Shown: positions 30,206 to 39,254 of the stretch, piece after piece
Numbering within the stretch: the stretch's first letter is position 1
How the letters are laid out: every line of letters begins with the position of its first letter
Origin: Rhodanobacter sp. MP7CTX1
GTDB taxonomy: Bacteria; Pseudomonadota; Gammaproteobacteria; Xanthomonadales; Rhodanobacteraceae
Reading direction: 5' to 3'
NCBI RefSeq assembly: GCF_014205795.1
Contig: NZ_JACHCN010000003.1
Location: forward strand, 283,198 to 347,197
Length of the DNA: 64,000 nucleotides
Program-made: the position numbers and the translations under genes
The notes under the pieces: model-generated
What the model saw: the letters and a program-made list of their open reading frames with translations, nothing else
Databases searched by the model: none
What the model was told of the DNA's origin: nothing

Positions 30206-30931
30206 CTAGTCGCCCAGCTTGCCCAGCTCCGGGTTCGACGTGAGGTCACCCTTGCTGCGCTGCTTGTTCAGCGGTTCGCCGGTGACCTGGAACCACACGT
30301 TCTCGGCGATATTGGTGGCGTGGTCACCGATGCGCTCGATGTTCTTGGCCATGAACAGCAGGTGCGTGCATGGTGTGATGTTGCGCGGGTCTTCCATCAT
30401 GTAGGTCAGCAGCTGACGGAAGTAGCCGGTATAGGCTTCATCCAGCACGACATCGTCTTTCCACACCTGGTAAGCGCGCTCGGCATCGCGATCGCGATAT
30501 GCCAGCAGCACCTCGCGCACTTCGGTCGCGGCCAGTTCGGCCAGCAGTCCCAGTCCGCCGACGGGCGCCACCGGCGCGACCATCGACAACGGGATCGAAC
30601 GTTTGGCCACGTTTGCGGCATAGTCGCCGATGCGCTCGATGTCGGCGGCGATGCGCAGGGCAGCAAAGACATTGCGCAAGTCGCCAGCCATCGGCGCACG
30701 CAGCGCCAGCAAGCGCACCACGTCGTGGCTGATTTCCTGTTCCAGCAGATCGATCGCATCGTCGTTGCTGACCACGCGCTGCGCGGCACGTTCGTCGCGT
30801 CGTTCGACCACGTCGATGGCTGACTCCAGCTGGGTCACCGACAGCTCGCCCATGCGCACGATTTCGCCGGTGAGCCGGGTCAGTTCGTCGTCGTAGCTCT
30901 TGATGATGTGTTCTTTGCTGCTGGTGTTCAT
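30206..30931 (-). CDS. phoU: Phosphate signalling protein PhoU
   Basis: Links the Pst transporter to PhoR and keeps the Pho regulon off when phosphate is plentiful. 241 residues of all-helical structure with two three-helix repeats carrying the metal-binding motif (E/D)RIGD: IERIGDYAANVAKRS near 100 and IERIGDHATNIAENV near 202. Last gene of the pstSCAB-phoU unit; 120 bases and a repeat element separate it from pstB. Confidence 0.97.
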   Translation of the reverse strand: MNTSSKEHIIKSYDDELTRLTGEIVRMGELSVTQLESAIDVVERRDERAAQRVVSNDDAIDLLEQEISHDVVRLLALRAPMAGDLRNVFAALRIAADIERIGDYAANVAKRSIPLSMVAPVAPVGGLGLLAELAATEVREVLLAYRDRDAERAYQVWKDDVVLDEAYTGYFRQLLTYMMEDPRNITPCTHLLFMAKNIERIGDHATNIAENVWFQVTGEPLNKQRSKGDLTSNPELGKLGD

Positions 30932-30950
30932 GAGTCGGCCTCTGTTGTTT

Positions 30951-31035
30951 CCTTCTCTCTGTGGGAGAAGGTGCCCGAAGGGCGGATGAGGGTTCGGGTG
31001 GAGCGGGGCATTGATGTCCCGCTCGAACCCTCCCT
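30951..31035. repeat. Dispersed repeat with TGGGAGAAGGTGCCCGAAGGGCGG core
   Basis: The core CTCTCTGTGGGAGAAGGTGC / CCGAAGGGCGGATGAGGGTT belongs to a repeat type seen in many proteobacteria. Inner arms CTTCTCTC/GGGAGAAG and GAGCGGGG/CCCGCTC form hairpins. It sits between pstB and phoU and could alter the relative amount of PhoU. Confidence 0.7.
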
Positions 31036-31051
31036 TCCATGCATCAATGCA

Positions 31052-31873
31052 TCAACCGAAGCGACCGGTGATGTAATCCTCGGTCTGCTTCTTGCCGGGC
31101 TTGGTAAAGATTTTTTCGGTACCGCTGAACTCGATCAACTCGCCCATGTACATGAACGCGGTCTGGTCGGAACAGCGCGCTGCCTGCTGCATGTTGTGGG
31201 TGACGATGACGATGGTGAATTCGTTTTTCAGTTCCTCCACCAATTGCTCGATGCGGCCTGTGGCGATCGGGTCAAGCGCCGAGGTCGGCTCGTCCAGCAA
31301 CAATACCTCTGGCTTCAGGGCGATCGCACGCGCGATGCACAGGCGCTGCTGCTGACCGCCGGACAGACCGAGCGCATTCTGCTTGAGCTTGTCCTTCACC
31401 TCGTCCCACAGTGCCGCGCTGCGCAGTGCCTGTTCCACCCGGATGGTCATGTCCGTCTTGGACAGTTTCTCGTGATGGCGGATACCGTAAGCGACGTTCT
31501 CGAAAATGGTCATCGGGAACGGCACCGGCTTTTGGAACACCATGCCGACCTTGCTGCGCAGGCGGTTCATGGAATAACGCGGATCGAGGATGTTTTCGCC
31601 GTCCAGCACGATCTCACCCTTCGCTTCAAGCTTGGGGTAGATCGCATAGATGCGGTTGAAGATGCGCAGCAGGGTCGACTTGCCACAACCGGAGGGGCCG
31701 ATGATTGCCGTGACCTTCTTCTCCGGGATATCCATGTTGATGCCTTTCAGCGCATGGAAACCGTTGTAGTAGAAGTGCAGGTCGCGCACGGTGAGCTTGG
31801 GCGCGCCAGCGGACGTGGTGGCCTGCGGGGTAGCCACCGGTCCCTGGTTCATGGTGGCGGCGGAATCATTCAT
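31052..31873 (-). CDS. pstB: Phosphate ABC transporter ATP-binding protein
   Basis: ATPase of the high-affinity Pst phosphate importer. 273 residues from the ATG at 31873, overlapping the pstA stop by 8 bases. Walker [10 protein letters not shown] near 56, Q-loop [11 protein letters not shown], signature [14 protein letters not shown], Walker [13 protein letters not shown] and the switch [11 protein letters not shown] are all intact. The ~25 residues before [12 protein letters not shown] are a low-complexity Ala/Thr extension. Confidence 0.98.
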   Translation of the reverse strand: MNDSAATMNQGPVATPQATTSAGAPKLTVRDLHFYYNGFHALKGINMDIPEKKVTAIIGPSGCGKSTLLRIFNRIYAIYPKLEAKGEIVLDGENILDPRYSMNRLRSKVGMVFQKPVPFPMTIFENVAYGIRHHEKLSKTDMTIRVEQALRSAALWDEVKDKLKQNALGLSGGQQQRLCIARAIALKPEVLLLDEPTSALDPIATGRIEQLVEELKNEFTIVIVTHNMQQAARCSDQTAFMYMGELIEFSGTEKIFTKPGKKQTEDYITGRFG

Positions 31874-32732
31874 GGGACACCTTGTTGCGTGAAAGGACCA
31901 GACGGGAGGCGAGGCTGAGCAAGAGTACAAACATGGTGACCACGAACGCACCGGCCCAGGCCATCGAGTGCATCGCATCGCCTGGATCGTTCGCGTACTG
32001 GTAGATGATTTGCGGCAGGCTGGACATCTTGTCGATCGGGTTGATGGCCATGTAATTGTTGCCGAATGCCGTGAACAGCAACGGCGCGGTCTCGCCGCTG
32101 ATTCGTGCCAGCGCCAGCAGTACACCGGTGATGATGCCCGAGCGGGCAGCGCGGATCAGAATCTGCACGGTAAGTTTCCACTGCGGCACGCCAAGCGACA
32201 GCGCCGCTTCGCGCAGCGTCGATGGCACCAGCCGCAGCATCTCGTCGGTGGTGCGCACGATCACCGGCAGCGCGATCAGCGCCAGCGCGATACCACCGGC
32301 GAAACCGGAGAATGTGGTCGAACCGTGGGTGAGTGCGGTGGTCGGCAGCACCACGATGGTGTAGACGAACAGGCCGATCACGATCGACGGTGCTGACAGC
32401 AGGATGTCGTTGAGGAAGCGGATCGATTCGCCAAGTTTCGTGCGGTTTGCGTATTCGGCCAGCCACGCGCCGGCGAGTACGCCGATCGGCGTGGCGACCG
32501 CGATGCCGATGAAGTTGATCACCAGGCTGCCGACCATGGCATTGGCGAGGCCGCCATCGGCGCCGTTGGCGGTAATCTTGGTGAACAGACTGAAGTTCAA
32601 TGCGGCGATGCCTTGGCGCAGTGTCTCCCACAGGATCCAGGCCAGAAACGCCAGACCGACCAGGGTGGCCAGCATGCTGAGCCCCATGGCGACCCAGTTG
32701 GTGATGCGTCGGCGCAGGTATAGCGAGCTCAT
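31866..32732 (-). CDS. pstA: Phosphate ABC transporter permease PstA
   Basis: Inner-membrane channel subunit. 288 residues with six hydrophobic helices. The EAA loop that docks on PstB is [20 protein letters not shown] near 175-195, followed by [20 protein letters not shown], the PstA/PstC signature. The start codon shares one base with the pstC stop. Confidence 0.97.
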   Translation of the reverse strand: MSSLYLRRRITNWVAMGLSMLATLVGLAFLAWILWETLRQGIAALNFSLFTKITANGADGGLANAMVGSLVINFIGIAVATPIGVLAGAWLAEYANRTKLGESIRFLNDILLSAPSIVIGLFVYTIVVLPTTALTHGSTTFSGFAGGIALALIALPVIVRTTDEMLRLVPSTLREAALSLGVPQWKLTVQILIRAARSGIITGVLLALARISGETAPLLFTAFGNNYMAINPIDKMSSLPQIIYQYANDPGDAMHSMAWAGAFVVTMFVLLLSLASRLVLSRNKVSHE

Positions 32733-33754
32733 CAGCGACCTTCCTTGAGTTTCAGCTGACGCAACATCAGTCGGGCGATCAGCAGCACGATGAAGGTGAC
32801 GACGAACAGCAGGAACGCGAGCGCCATCAGCGACGATTTCTGCAGGCCGGAGGCTTCGCTGAACTGGTTTGCGATGGTCGCGGCAATCGACGTGCCCGGA
32901 TCAAGCAGCGAGGCGGAAAGCGTCATCGCATTGCCGAGCACAAACGTCACCGCCATGGTCTCGCCCAATGCCCGACCAAGGCCCAGGAAAATGCCGCCGA
33001 TCACCGCAGAACGCGTATAGGGCAACACGATGTCCCATGACACTTCCCAGGTGCTCGAACCGAGTGCGTAGGCCGACTCCTTCAATCGGGTCGGTACGGT
33101 CTGGAACACTTCGCGCATGACCGAGGAGATGAACGGGATGATCATGATCGCAAGCACGATGCCGGCGACCAGGATGCTGGCGCCAAACGGGTAGTCGCTG
33201 CCGAACAGCTTGCCGATAAACGGTACGTGCTGGACCACCCAGGACAGCTTGCCGTCATCGGGCTTGTCGCCGAGGTTGTTGGTCAGCCATGGCTTGATGT
33301 GATCGGCGAAGAACGGGGCGAAGATAAACAGGCCCCACATGCCGTAGATGATCGACGGGATGCCGGCCAGCAATTCGATCGCCGAGGACACCGGCGTGCG
33401 CAACCACGGGGGTGCGACTTCAGAAAGATACAGGGCGATGCCGAAGCTCACCGGTACCGCGATCAACAGCGCGATCAATGAGGTGGCAATAGTGCCGTAG
33501 ACCGGGACCAGTGCGCCGTAGACGTCATTGCCCGGGTCCCATGCCGTACTGACCAGAAAGTGCCAGCCAAACTTGGCAAACGCCTCGCGGCCACCCCACA
33601 GCGTAGCGCCGGCTGCACCGAGCAGCGAGGCCAGCACCAGCAAGGCACAGCCCATCAACAGCCAACGGAACAGACGCTCGTCAAGGGCGTCACGGCGGCT
33701 GCGTTGCTCCTGGATGATGGCGGAGGACGCGATGGTGCCGGGTTGAGCTGACAT
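32732..33754 (-). CDS. pstC: Phosphate ABC transporter permease PstC
   Basis: Partner of PstA. 340 residues with an N-terminal helix at ~30-50, a periplasmic loop and a further block of membrane helices. The EAA loop is LKESAYALGSSTWEVSWDIV, then GGIFLGLGRALGETMAVTFV. It is separated from pstS by 151 bases holding two hairpins. Confidence 0.97.
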   Translation of the reverse strand: MSAQPGTIASSAIIQEQRSRRDALDERLFRWLLMGCALLVLASLLGAAGATLWGGREAFAKFGWHFLVSTAWDPGNDVYGALVPVYGTIATSLIALLIAVPVSFGIALYLSEVAPPWLRTPVSSAIELLAGIPSIIYGMWGLFIFAPFFADHIKPWLTNNLGDKPDDGKLSWVVQHVPFIGKLFGSDYPFGASILVAGIVLAIMIIPFISSVMREVFQTVPTRLKESAYALGSSTWEVSWDIVLPYTRSAVIGGIFLGLGRALGETMAVTFVLGNAMTLSASLLDPGTSIAATIANQFSEASGLQKSSLMALAFLLFVVTFIVLLIARLMLRQLKLKEGR

Positions 33755-33827
33755 GTGCGTTGCAGTCCTCGGGGAGCCGATGGAGAGTGTTACGGCGTGC
33801 GGCTGCGGGCACGACCTTCAGCGGAAA

Positions 33828-33897
33828 GCCGCCCTTCCGGAGAAGGGCGGCGCGGTTTCGCTACCTCGTGCGCTGATCCGGTGAACTGGATCAGCGC
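33828..33897 (-). promoter_or_regulatory. Two hairpins between pstS and pstC
   Basis: Minus-strand order: a perfect 10-bp stem GCGCTGATCC/GGATCAGCGC (33870-33879 with 33888-33897) directly after the pstS stop, then a 9-bp stem GCCGCCCTT/AAGGGCGGC (33828-33836 with 33843-33851) followed by TTTCC. Neither has a strong T-run, so they look like mRNA-stabilising or attenuating hairpins that would favour PstS over the permeases. Confidence 0.6.
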
Positions 33898-33905
33898 CGG
33901 TTACC

Positions 33906-34943
33906 TCAATGCTTGTATTCGGAAGCCCAGTAAGCCTCGATTTTGCTGACCAGTGCATTCGGCAGCGGCACGTAGTCGAGTGCGGATGCATCCTGCTGGC
34001 CATGTTCCAGCGACCATTTGAAGAAGTCGAAGGCGACCTTGCTGTTCACCGCGTTCTTCGGCGTCTTGTACATGATCATCCAGGTGGTGGCGGTGATCGG
34101 CCACGCCTGGGCGCCCGGTGCATTGGTCATGATCAGGTTGAAATCTTTGGCACTGCCCCAGTCGGCGGTGACGGCGGCAGCGGCGAAGCTGGCGGCGCTC
34201 GGCGCGACGACATGACCGGCGGCGTTCTTCAGGTCAACCCAGGTGATCTTGTTTTTGACGGCATACGCGTATTCGACGTAGCCGATCGAACCCTTGATCT
34301 GCTGCACGTACTGCGACACGCCTTCGTTGCCCTTGCCACCCACGCCGGTCGGCCATTCGACAGCCGTGCCGAACTTCGCCTTGCCTGCCCACTCCGGATT
34401 GACCTTGGACAGAAAGTTGGTGAAGTTGAACGTGGTACCCGAACCATCCGAACGATGCACGACGGTGATCTTGCCGGCGGGCAGGGTGAGGCCTGCATTC
34501 AATGCGGCAATCTTCGGATCGTTCCAGTTGCTGATCTTGCCCAGGAAGATATCGCCCAGGGTCGCGCCATCAAGCTTGATCTGGCCAGCCTTCACGCCAA
34601 CGATATTGACCACCGGCACGATGCCGCCAACCACGATCGGGAACTGGCCGAGGCCGAGCGACTCAAGGTCTTCCGCCTTCATCGGCGCATCGGAGGCGCC
34701 GAAATCGATCGTGCCTTCCTTGATCTGCGCAATGCCGGCGCCGGAGCCGACTGACTGGTAGTTGAGGTGGTTGCCGGTCTTTTCGGCATACGCGGCCGAC
34801 CATTTGGACATGACCGGGTAAACAAAGCTGGAGCCGGCACCGGTGATATCGGTGGCCTGCGCCGCTGCCATGCCGAACGTTGAAGCCACGGCAATAGTGG
34901 CAACGGCGGCGAATCGAAGCGGGGATTTGCAAGAGGTCAACAC
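33906..34943 (-). CDS. pstS: Periplasmic phosphate-binding protein PstS
   Basis: Binds phosphate and delivers it to PstCAB. 345 residues; GTG start at 34943 with AAGGAG 5 bases upstream (a TTG follows immediately). Signal peptide ending MAAAQA near 29. Typical motifs: ITGAGSSFVYPVMSKW, the phosphate-contact DFGASDAPM and HRSDGSGTTFNFTNFL, and SIGYVEYAYA. First gene of the minus-strand pst unit. Confidence 0.97.
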   Translation of the reverse strand: MLTSCKSPLRFAAVATIAVASTFGMAAAQATDITGAGSSFVYPVMSKWSAAYAEKTGNHLNYQSVGSGAGIAQIKEGTIDFGASDAPMKAEDLESLGLGQFPIVVGGIVPVVNIVGVKAGQIKLDGATLGDIFLGKISNWNDPKIAALNAGLTLPAGKITVVHRSDGSGTTFNFTNFLSKVNPEWAGKAKFGTAVEWPTGVGGKGNEGVSQYVQQIKGSIGYVEYAYAVKNKITWVDLKNAAGHVVAPSAASFAAAAVTADWGSAKDFNLIMTNAPGAQAWPITATTWMIMYKTPKNAVNSKVAFDFFKWSLEHGQQDASALDYVPLPNALVSKIEAYWASEYKH

Positions 34944-34979
34944 GGTAGCTCCTTGGGCGGATGTCGAATGGACTCCGCT

Positions 34980-35035
34980 ATTTCAGGCCTTTCGTGTTGC
35001 AATGAGATGAGATGAATGTTGCAGGCAGATGACAA
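34980..35035 (-). promoter_or_regulatory. Putative PHO boxes and -10 of pstS
   Basis: On the minus strand four heptamers at an 11-base period: TTGTCAT (35035-35029), CTGCAAC (35024-35018), ATCTCAT (35013-35007), TTGCAAC (35002-34996), separated by 4-base spacers. Ten bases later is TGAAAT (34985-34980) as a weak -10. The position and architecture fit PhoB-activated promoters; the outer matches are imperfect. Confidence 0.55.
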
Positions 35036-35078
35036 TCGTCACGAATTGTCGTCGAAGCGGTCCCGAAACCAACGAACA

Positions 35079-35100
35079 GTAAAGCCCAGCCGGGCTTTAC
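35079..35100 (-). terminator. Hairpin at the end of rnt
   Basis: GTAAAGCCC (35079-35087) pairs with GGGCTTTAC (35092-35100). The stem includes the rnt stop codon. There is no strong T-run after it. Confidence 0.55.
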
Positions 35101-35786
35101 ACGGTGTCGAGACCGCTATGTGCCCGTTCGAAAAGCTCAAGCTGGCGCCAGCGATTGACCACGCTGCAGAACAATTCGGCGGTGCGTTCGGCGTCATACA
35201 CGGCGGAATGTGCTTCGCGGCTGTCAAACGGCAAGCCGGCCGCCAGCACAGCCTTGCTCAGTACGGTCTGCCCATAAGCAAGTCCACCGAAGCTGACGGT
35301 GTCGAAGCAGCTGAAAGGGTGAAACGGGCTGCGCTTGTGGCCGGTGCGACGGATGGCCATGTTGAGAAAACCCAGATCGAACGCGGCGTTGTGGCCAACC
35401 AGGATCGCGCGCTGACAACCGCTCGCGTGCACAGCTTCGCGTACTACTTGAAAGATGTGATCCAGCGCCTGTCGTTCGCCCAGGGCGCCGCGCAGGGGGT
35501 TGGTGGGGTCGATCCCGGTGATCTCCAGCGAGCGTGGATCAAGGTTTGCCCCGGGGAAGGGCTCAACATGGGTCGAAACAGTTGCCTGCGAACGCAGAAA
35601 GCCATCGCTGTCCATGGATAGCGGAATGGCCGCGATTTCCAGCAGGGCGTCATGTTCGGCATCAAATCCGCCCGTTTCCACGTCCACCACCACCGGCAGG
35701 AAGCCGCGGAAGCGCTCCGCCATGCGCAGGGCCATGGGGCGAGAAAGGTCAGGCGTCGAAAGGTCGGGTGTCAAGAGATCAGGCAT
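35097..35786 (-). CDS. rnt: Ribonuclease T (DEDDh exonuclease)
   Basis: Trims 3' ends of tRNA and other stable RNAs. 229 residues against 215 in E. coli. DEDDh residues: [11 protein letters not shown] (D35, E37), the middle Asp in [12 protein letters not shown], and [14 protein letters not shown] (His and last Asp). The first 17 residues are a repeat-like [10 protein letters not shown] stretch absent from the family; a start at Met18 (35735) or Met22 would remove it, though I see no better ribosome-binding site for either. The gene is read toward pstS on the same strand. Confidence 0.93.
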   Translation of the reverse strand: MPDLLTPDLSTPDLSRPMALRMAERFRGFLPVVVDVETGGFDAEHDALLEIAAIPLSMDSDGFLRSQATVSTHVEPFPGANLDPRSLEITGIDPTNPLRGALGERQALDHIFQVVREAVHASGCQRAILVGHNAAFDLGFLNMAIRRTGHKRSPFHPFSCFDTVSFGGLAYGQTVLSKAVLAAGLPFDSREAHSAVYDAERTAELFCSVVNRWRQLELFERAHSGLDTV

Positions 35787-36135
35787 CCGACAAGCATAAC
35801 AGCAGCGTTCCGGCAGCCATCATGACAGAGCATGCAAGGAGGCCTGCAACGTCAGTGACTTGCTCATCCTTTACCTTCCGCGGTTACCGATTGAGCATTG
35901 CCGTATCCACCGGGAGTACCAGCATGCGGACGGGAATCCATGGCTGAAGGGCTTTTGTGCACTCGTTCTCGTTACGACGGTAATCCTACTGTCACATTCA
36001 AATTATATGAATGTCACATTCATCACAGAAACTTAATACAAGTGCGACGTAGCCGACTGCCCCGTGGTTGATGACAACCATGGGTGAAGCGCTGGAGCAC
36101 TACATCATTTTTCGTCCTCGACATGGAGCCATCAC
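35787..36135. other. 349-base intergenic region with porin promoter
   Basis: Between divergent rnt and the porin gene. No open frame of note. The right half holds the AT-rich direct repeats described at 35989-36040; the left half shows nothing I can name. Confidence 0.6.
35989..36040 (+). promoter_or_regulatory. Direct repeats like PHO half-sites before the porin gene
   Basis: CTGTCACATTC (35989-35999) recurs 22 bases on as ATGTCACATTC (36011-36021), i.e. two periods of 11, with a degenerate heptamer between. TAATAC (36034-36039) follows 16 bases after the second heptamer. This suggests PhoB or another direct-repeat regulator; a single strong half-site pair is thin evidence. Confidence 0.4.
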
Positions 36136-37482
36136 ATGCGCAACAAACTTATCGCCGTAGCCGTCGCTGCTGCGTTCAGCACACTCAGTTTCGGCGCGCA
36201 CGCCGATGACAGCGACATCAATACCTTCCACGACCTTTTTACCCAGGGTCATGTTGATGGCGAGTTTCGTCTGTACGACTTCAATCGTACCTATGACGAC
36301 AGTGTGGCGGCGAAGCCGAGTGCGCGTGCCTTTGGTGGCTCGATTTTGCTCAATGCAAACACCGCCTCGCTGTACGGTTTCAGTGCTGGCGCGTCGCTGG
36401 TCAGCGCGAATTCGCTGGGTTCGCTTGCCGACAATCCGAAGCGGGTCGACACCACGTTGATGGGCGCCAGCGATTCGCTGACGGCACTGAGCCAAGCGTA
36501 CCTGCAGTACGCAAACGACTGGGTCAAGGTGAAGGGTGGTTATCAGTATCTCAATACGCCGTGGATGGGTAACAGCGACGGCCGTCTGCTTCCGAATTCG
36601 TACGAAGCCATCAGCGCCGACTTCACCCCGGTGAAGGGTTGGGATATCTATGCTATCCGCGAGTTCAGCTACAAGAGCCGCACGTCCGACGACTATTTCA
36701 ATGACAACAACTACTACCCGACCACCTATCAGGGCGACACGCTCTATGGTGGCAACCAGGGCTTGCCGCTGACCGCGAAACAGACCAGCGGCACATGGAC
36801 TGTGGGTACCACGTACGTTAACGGCGGCCTGAAGGCTCAGGGCTGGTACTACGACTTCCTCGATTTCGCCCGCATGGGTTACGCCGACGGCAGCTATGTC
36901 TTCAAGACCGGCACCGGCTTCGACCCGGTCATCGGCTTGCAGGCCTTGACCGAGAGTGGCGGCGGTTCGGACAACGTATTGGTCGAAAACAAGCTGAAGA
37001 TCAACGGTGTTGCCGGTACCGACGTGGACAGCCGTGTCTGGGGCGCCGACCTCGGCGTCGTGATCCCGAATGGCCGCTTCGATGTGTACTACAACAAGGC
37101 CGAGAAAGAGACCGGGAATGTCATCGGCGACGGTGCGATCATCTCGCCGTTCACCGCCAACTATGCCACTGACCCGCTTTACACCACCTCGATGATTCGC
37201 GGTCTGGTGGAATCTGGTCCGGGTCACGCTTGGAAGGCCAAGATGACCTACGGCTTCTTCGACAACAAGCTGCAGCTGGTTGGCGCCTATGCCAAGTACA
37301 CCACCGATCTGGACGGCAACTTCCACGATACGTACTTCGACATCATCTATAACTTTGACGGTTTCCTGAAGGGCTTCCAGATCCGCGATCGCTGGGAAAA
37401 ATCCGTGGGCGGCATCAACAACCTGAACCCGGGCAATCAGCCGTTCACCTACAACCGCGTGATGCTCAGCTACAAGTTCTGA
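36136..37482 (+). CDS. Outer-membrane porin, OprD-like
   Basis: 448 residues. Signal peptide MRNKLIAVAVAAAFSTLSFG ending AHA near 23, then DLFTQGHVDGEFRLYDFNR, like the first strand of OprD-family 18-stranded porins. Alternating aromatic strands, RLLPNSYEAISADFTPVKGW in mid-protein, and a C-terminal aromatic residue (SYKF) for BAM recognition. OprD-type channels take up small solutes such as amino acids or organic acids. Next to rnt and pst; the upstream repeats raise the chance of phosphate control. The substrate cannot be read from sequence. Confidence 0.88.
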   Translation: MRNKLIAVAVAAAFSTLSFGAHADDSDINTFHDLFTQGHVDGEFRLYDFNRTYDDSVAAKPSARAFGGSILLNANTASLYGFSAGASLVSANSLGSLADNPKRVDTTLMGASDSLTALSQAYLQYANDWVKVKGGYQYLNTPWMGNSDGRLLPNSYEAISADFTPVKGWDIYAIREFSYKSRTSDDYFNDNNYYPTTYQGDTLYGGNQGLPLTAKQTSGTWTVGTTYVNGGLKAQGWYYDFLDFARMGYADGSYVFKTGTGFDPVIGLQALTESGGGSDNVLVENKLKINGVAGTDVDSRVWGADLGVVIPNGRFDVYYNKAEKETGNVIGDGAIISPFTANYATDPLYTTSMIRGLVESGPGHAWKAKMTYGFFDNKLQLVGAYAKYTTDLDGNFHDTYFDIIYNFDGFLKGFQIRDRWEKSVGGINNLNPGNQPFTYNRVMLSYKF

Positions 37483-37522
37483 GCATGCTTATAGCGGTGT
37501 CCCGAGGGATGGCAGACTTGTA

Positions 37523-37554
37523 ACGACCATGTTCTAAAACCGTCACATGGTCGT
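37523..37554 (+). other. Hairpin in the porin 3' region
   Basis: ACGACCATG (37523-37531) pairs perfectly with CATGGTCGT (37546-37554), loop of 14 bases. It lies between the porin stop and its terminator, so the 3' UTR could yield a small RNA; nothing proves it. Confidence 0.35.
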
Positions 37555-37612
37555 GGCAGGCTGCATCCATCGAGGCAAAGGTTATCGCAAGGGAGTTCGA
37601 CCCAAGGACGGA

Positions 37613-37643
37613 AAACGGCGGGCATTGCCCGCCGTTTGCTTTT
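37613..37643 (+). terminator. Intrinsic terminator of the porin gene
   Basis: Perfect 11-bp stem AAACGGCGGGC (37613-37623) / GCCCGCCGTTT (37627-37637), loop ATT, then GCTTTT. Confidence 0.9.
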
Positions 37644-37727
37644 CCGCGATTGCGCTTTGGGCAAGAGACTCGTTTCGGCTGGTGCAATCAAAACGAGCAG
37701 CCAGTCGTTCACGGGCCGGCTTACAGT

Positions 37728-39254
37728 TCAGCGTGCTGCCGCCACGGGGTCATCCTGTGGCGGCATTTTCAATGCGTCGTTGCTCCAGCCGCCGCCCAAG
37801 GCACGGACCAGGTTCACGCTGGCCTGCAACCGGCGCGTGCGCACCTGCTCGGCGTTGCGCTCCGCCTGCAGGTAGCTGGTTTGCGCGGTAACCACGTCCA
37901 GATAGTTGACGATGCCTTCGCTGTAGCGGTTGGTGGCGATCTGTTCGGACTGTTGGGCGGCCGCTGCGGCCGCATCTTCATCGTGTGCTTCGCCACTCAG
38001 GTTGTTGAGCAACGACAGGTTGTCTTCCACCTGCTGGAACGCGTTAAGCACGGTCTGACGATATTGTCCCGAAGCCTCGTCGAAAGCGGCCCGCGCTTCG
38101 CGCTCCCTGGCATGGCGCAAGCCGCCGTCGAAGATGCTCAGCGCGGCCGTGGGACCCAGCGCCCACATGCGGTTGCCGGCCGTCAGCAGGCTGCCGCTGC
38201 CGGTGTTCTGCCATCCCAGGATCGCGGACAAGCTGAAGTCGGGATAGAACGCGGCCCGTGCCACACCAATATCTGCATTTGCGGCGAAGGTTCGGCGTTC
38301 GGCGGCGGCGATGTCGGGCCGGCGCTGCAGCAGTGTCGATGGGATGCCCACCGGGATCGAGGGCAAGCGAATCTGGACGTCCGAATCAGGAAGCGAAAAG
38401 CTGGATGCCGATTCACCGACCAGACTGGCGATGGCGTGCTCGGTGAGTGCGCGTTGCGCGGTGACTTCAGCGGCTTGGGCCATCGCGTCAGACAGCTGGT
38501 TTTGTGCGCGCGCCACGGATAGACCCGAGTCGATGCCACCGGCAAGACGGTTCTGGGTCATGGTCAGCCCCTTGCGGTAGGCGTCAAGCGAGCTATCCAG
38601 AATGTGCGCCTGGATGTCGTAGCCGCGCAGGAGGATGTACAGATCGGCGAGCTGTGCCTGCAGGCTGAGTTTTGCCGAAGCCAGATCCGCATCGGCCGCT
38701 TGCGCCTGTGCCTTGCCGGCGGCAACCTCATTGCGGATGCGACCCCATAGATCCAGTTCGTAATCCAACGAGAACTGCGCTGTGTTGGCATCGTATTCGT
38801 TGGGTTGGTTGCTGCCGCGCAAAGGCCGGTTGTTGGACTGGCGATCATTGGTCGGACTTGCCTCAGCACCAAGATGGGGGAACAACCCGGAGCTGACTTC
38901 GCTCTCGTAAGCATGGGCCATGTCATAGCGCGCCAGGGCGACGGCTACTGACGGATTGGCTTGGTCGAGGCGCGCCTCCAGCCCATCGAGGGTGGCGTCG
39001 CCAAAGAGCTTCCACCAGTCGCCGCGCGCCTGCATGTCACCGGGCGTGGCTTGGGTCCACAAGCCCTGCGTCTCCTTGTATGTCACCGGGACGGTCATCG
39101 CCGGGCGCATATAGGTCGGTGCCAATGAGCAACCGGCCAATGCCAGCAACAGACAGCTGGGCAGGATGCGGCGGCAATGTTTTTGCCAGAGGGAAATGCG
39201 GCTGGCGAGCGGCGTGGTCGTCAGCACGGCATTACTTTGCCTTGGGCTGATCAT
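37728..39254 (-). CDS. RND efflux outer-membrane factor (NodT-type lipoprotein)
   Basis: TolC-like channel of a tripartite pump. 508 residues from the ATG at 39254, which has GGAGGAGG 6 bases upstream. Lipobox LLALAGC (lipidated Cys ~42) then SLAPTYMRP, the usual start of NodT/OprM proteins. Two OEP repeats: LDYELDLWGRIRNEVAAGKA in the first, IFDGGLRHAREREARAAFDEA in the second, and LLQRRPDIAAAERR. Overlaps the adaptor stop by 23 bases; last gene of the operon. Confidence 0.95.
   Translation of the reverse strand: MISPRQSNAVLTTTPLASRISLWQKHCRRILPSCLLLALAGCSLAPTYMRPAMTVPVTYKETQGLWTQATPGDMQARGDWWKLFGDATLDGLEARLDQANPSVAVALARYDMAHAYESEVSSGLFPHLGAEASPTNDRQSNNRPLRGSNQPNEYDANTAQFSLDYELDLWGRIRNEVAAGKAQAQAADADLASAKLSLQAQLADLYILLRGYDIQAHILDSSLDAYRKGLTMTQNRLAGGIDSGLSVARAQNQLSDAMAQAAEVTAQRALTEHAIASLVGESASSFSLPDSDVQIRLPSIPVGIPSTLLQRRPDIAAAERRTFAANADIGVARAAFYPDFSLSAILGWQNTGSGSLLTAGNRMWALGPTAALSIFDGGLRHAREREARAAFDEASGQYRQTVLNAFQQVEDNLSLLNNLSGEAHDEDAAAAAAQQSEQIATNRYSEGIVNYLDVVTAQTSYLQAERNAEQVRTRRLQASVNLVRALGGGWSNDALKMPPQDDPVAAAR

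Noticed and set aside
36100-37326. 408-codon open frame antisense to the porin
   Set aside because: The porin has a signal peptide, beta strands, a C-terminal Phe and a terminator; the antisense protein has none of these.
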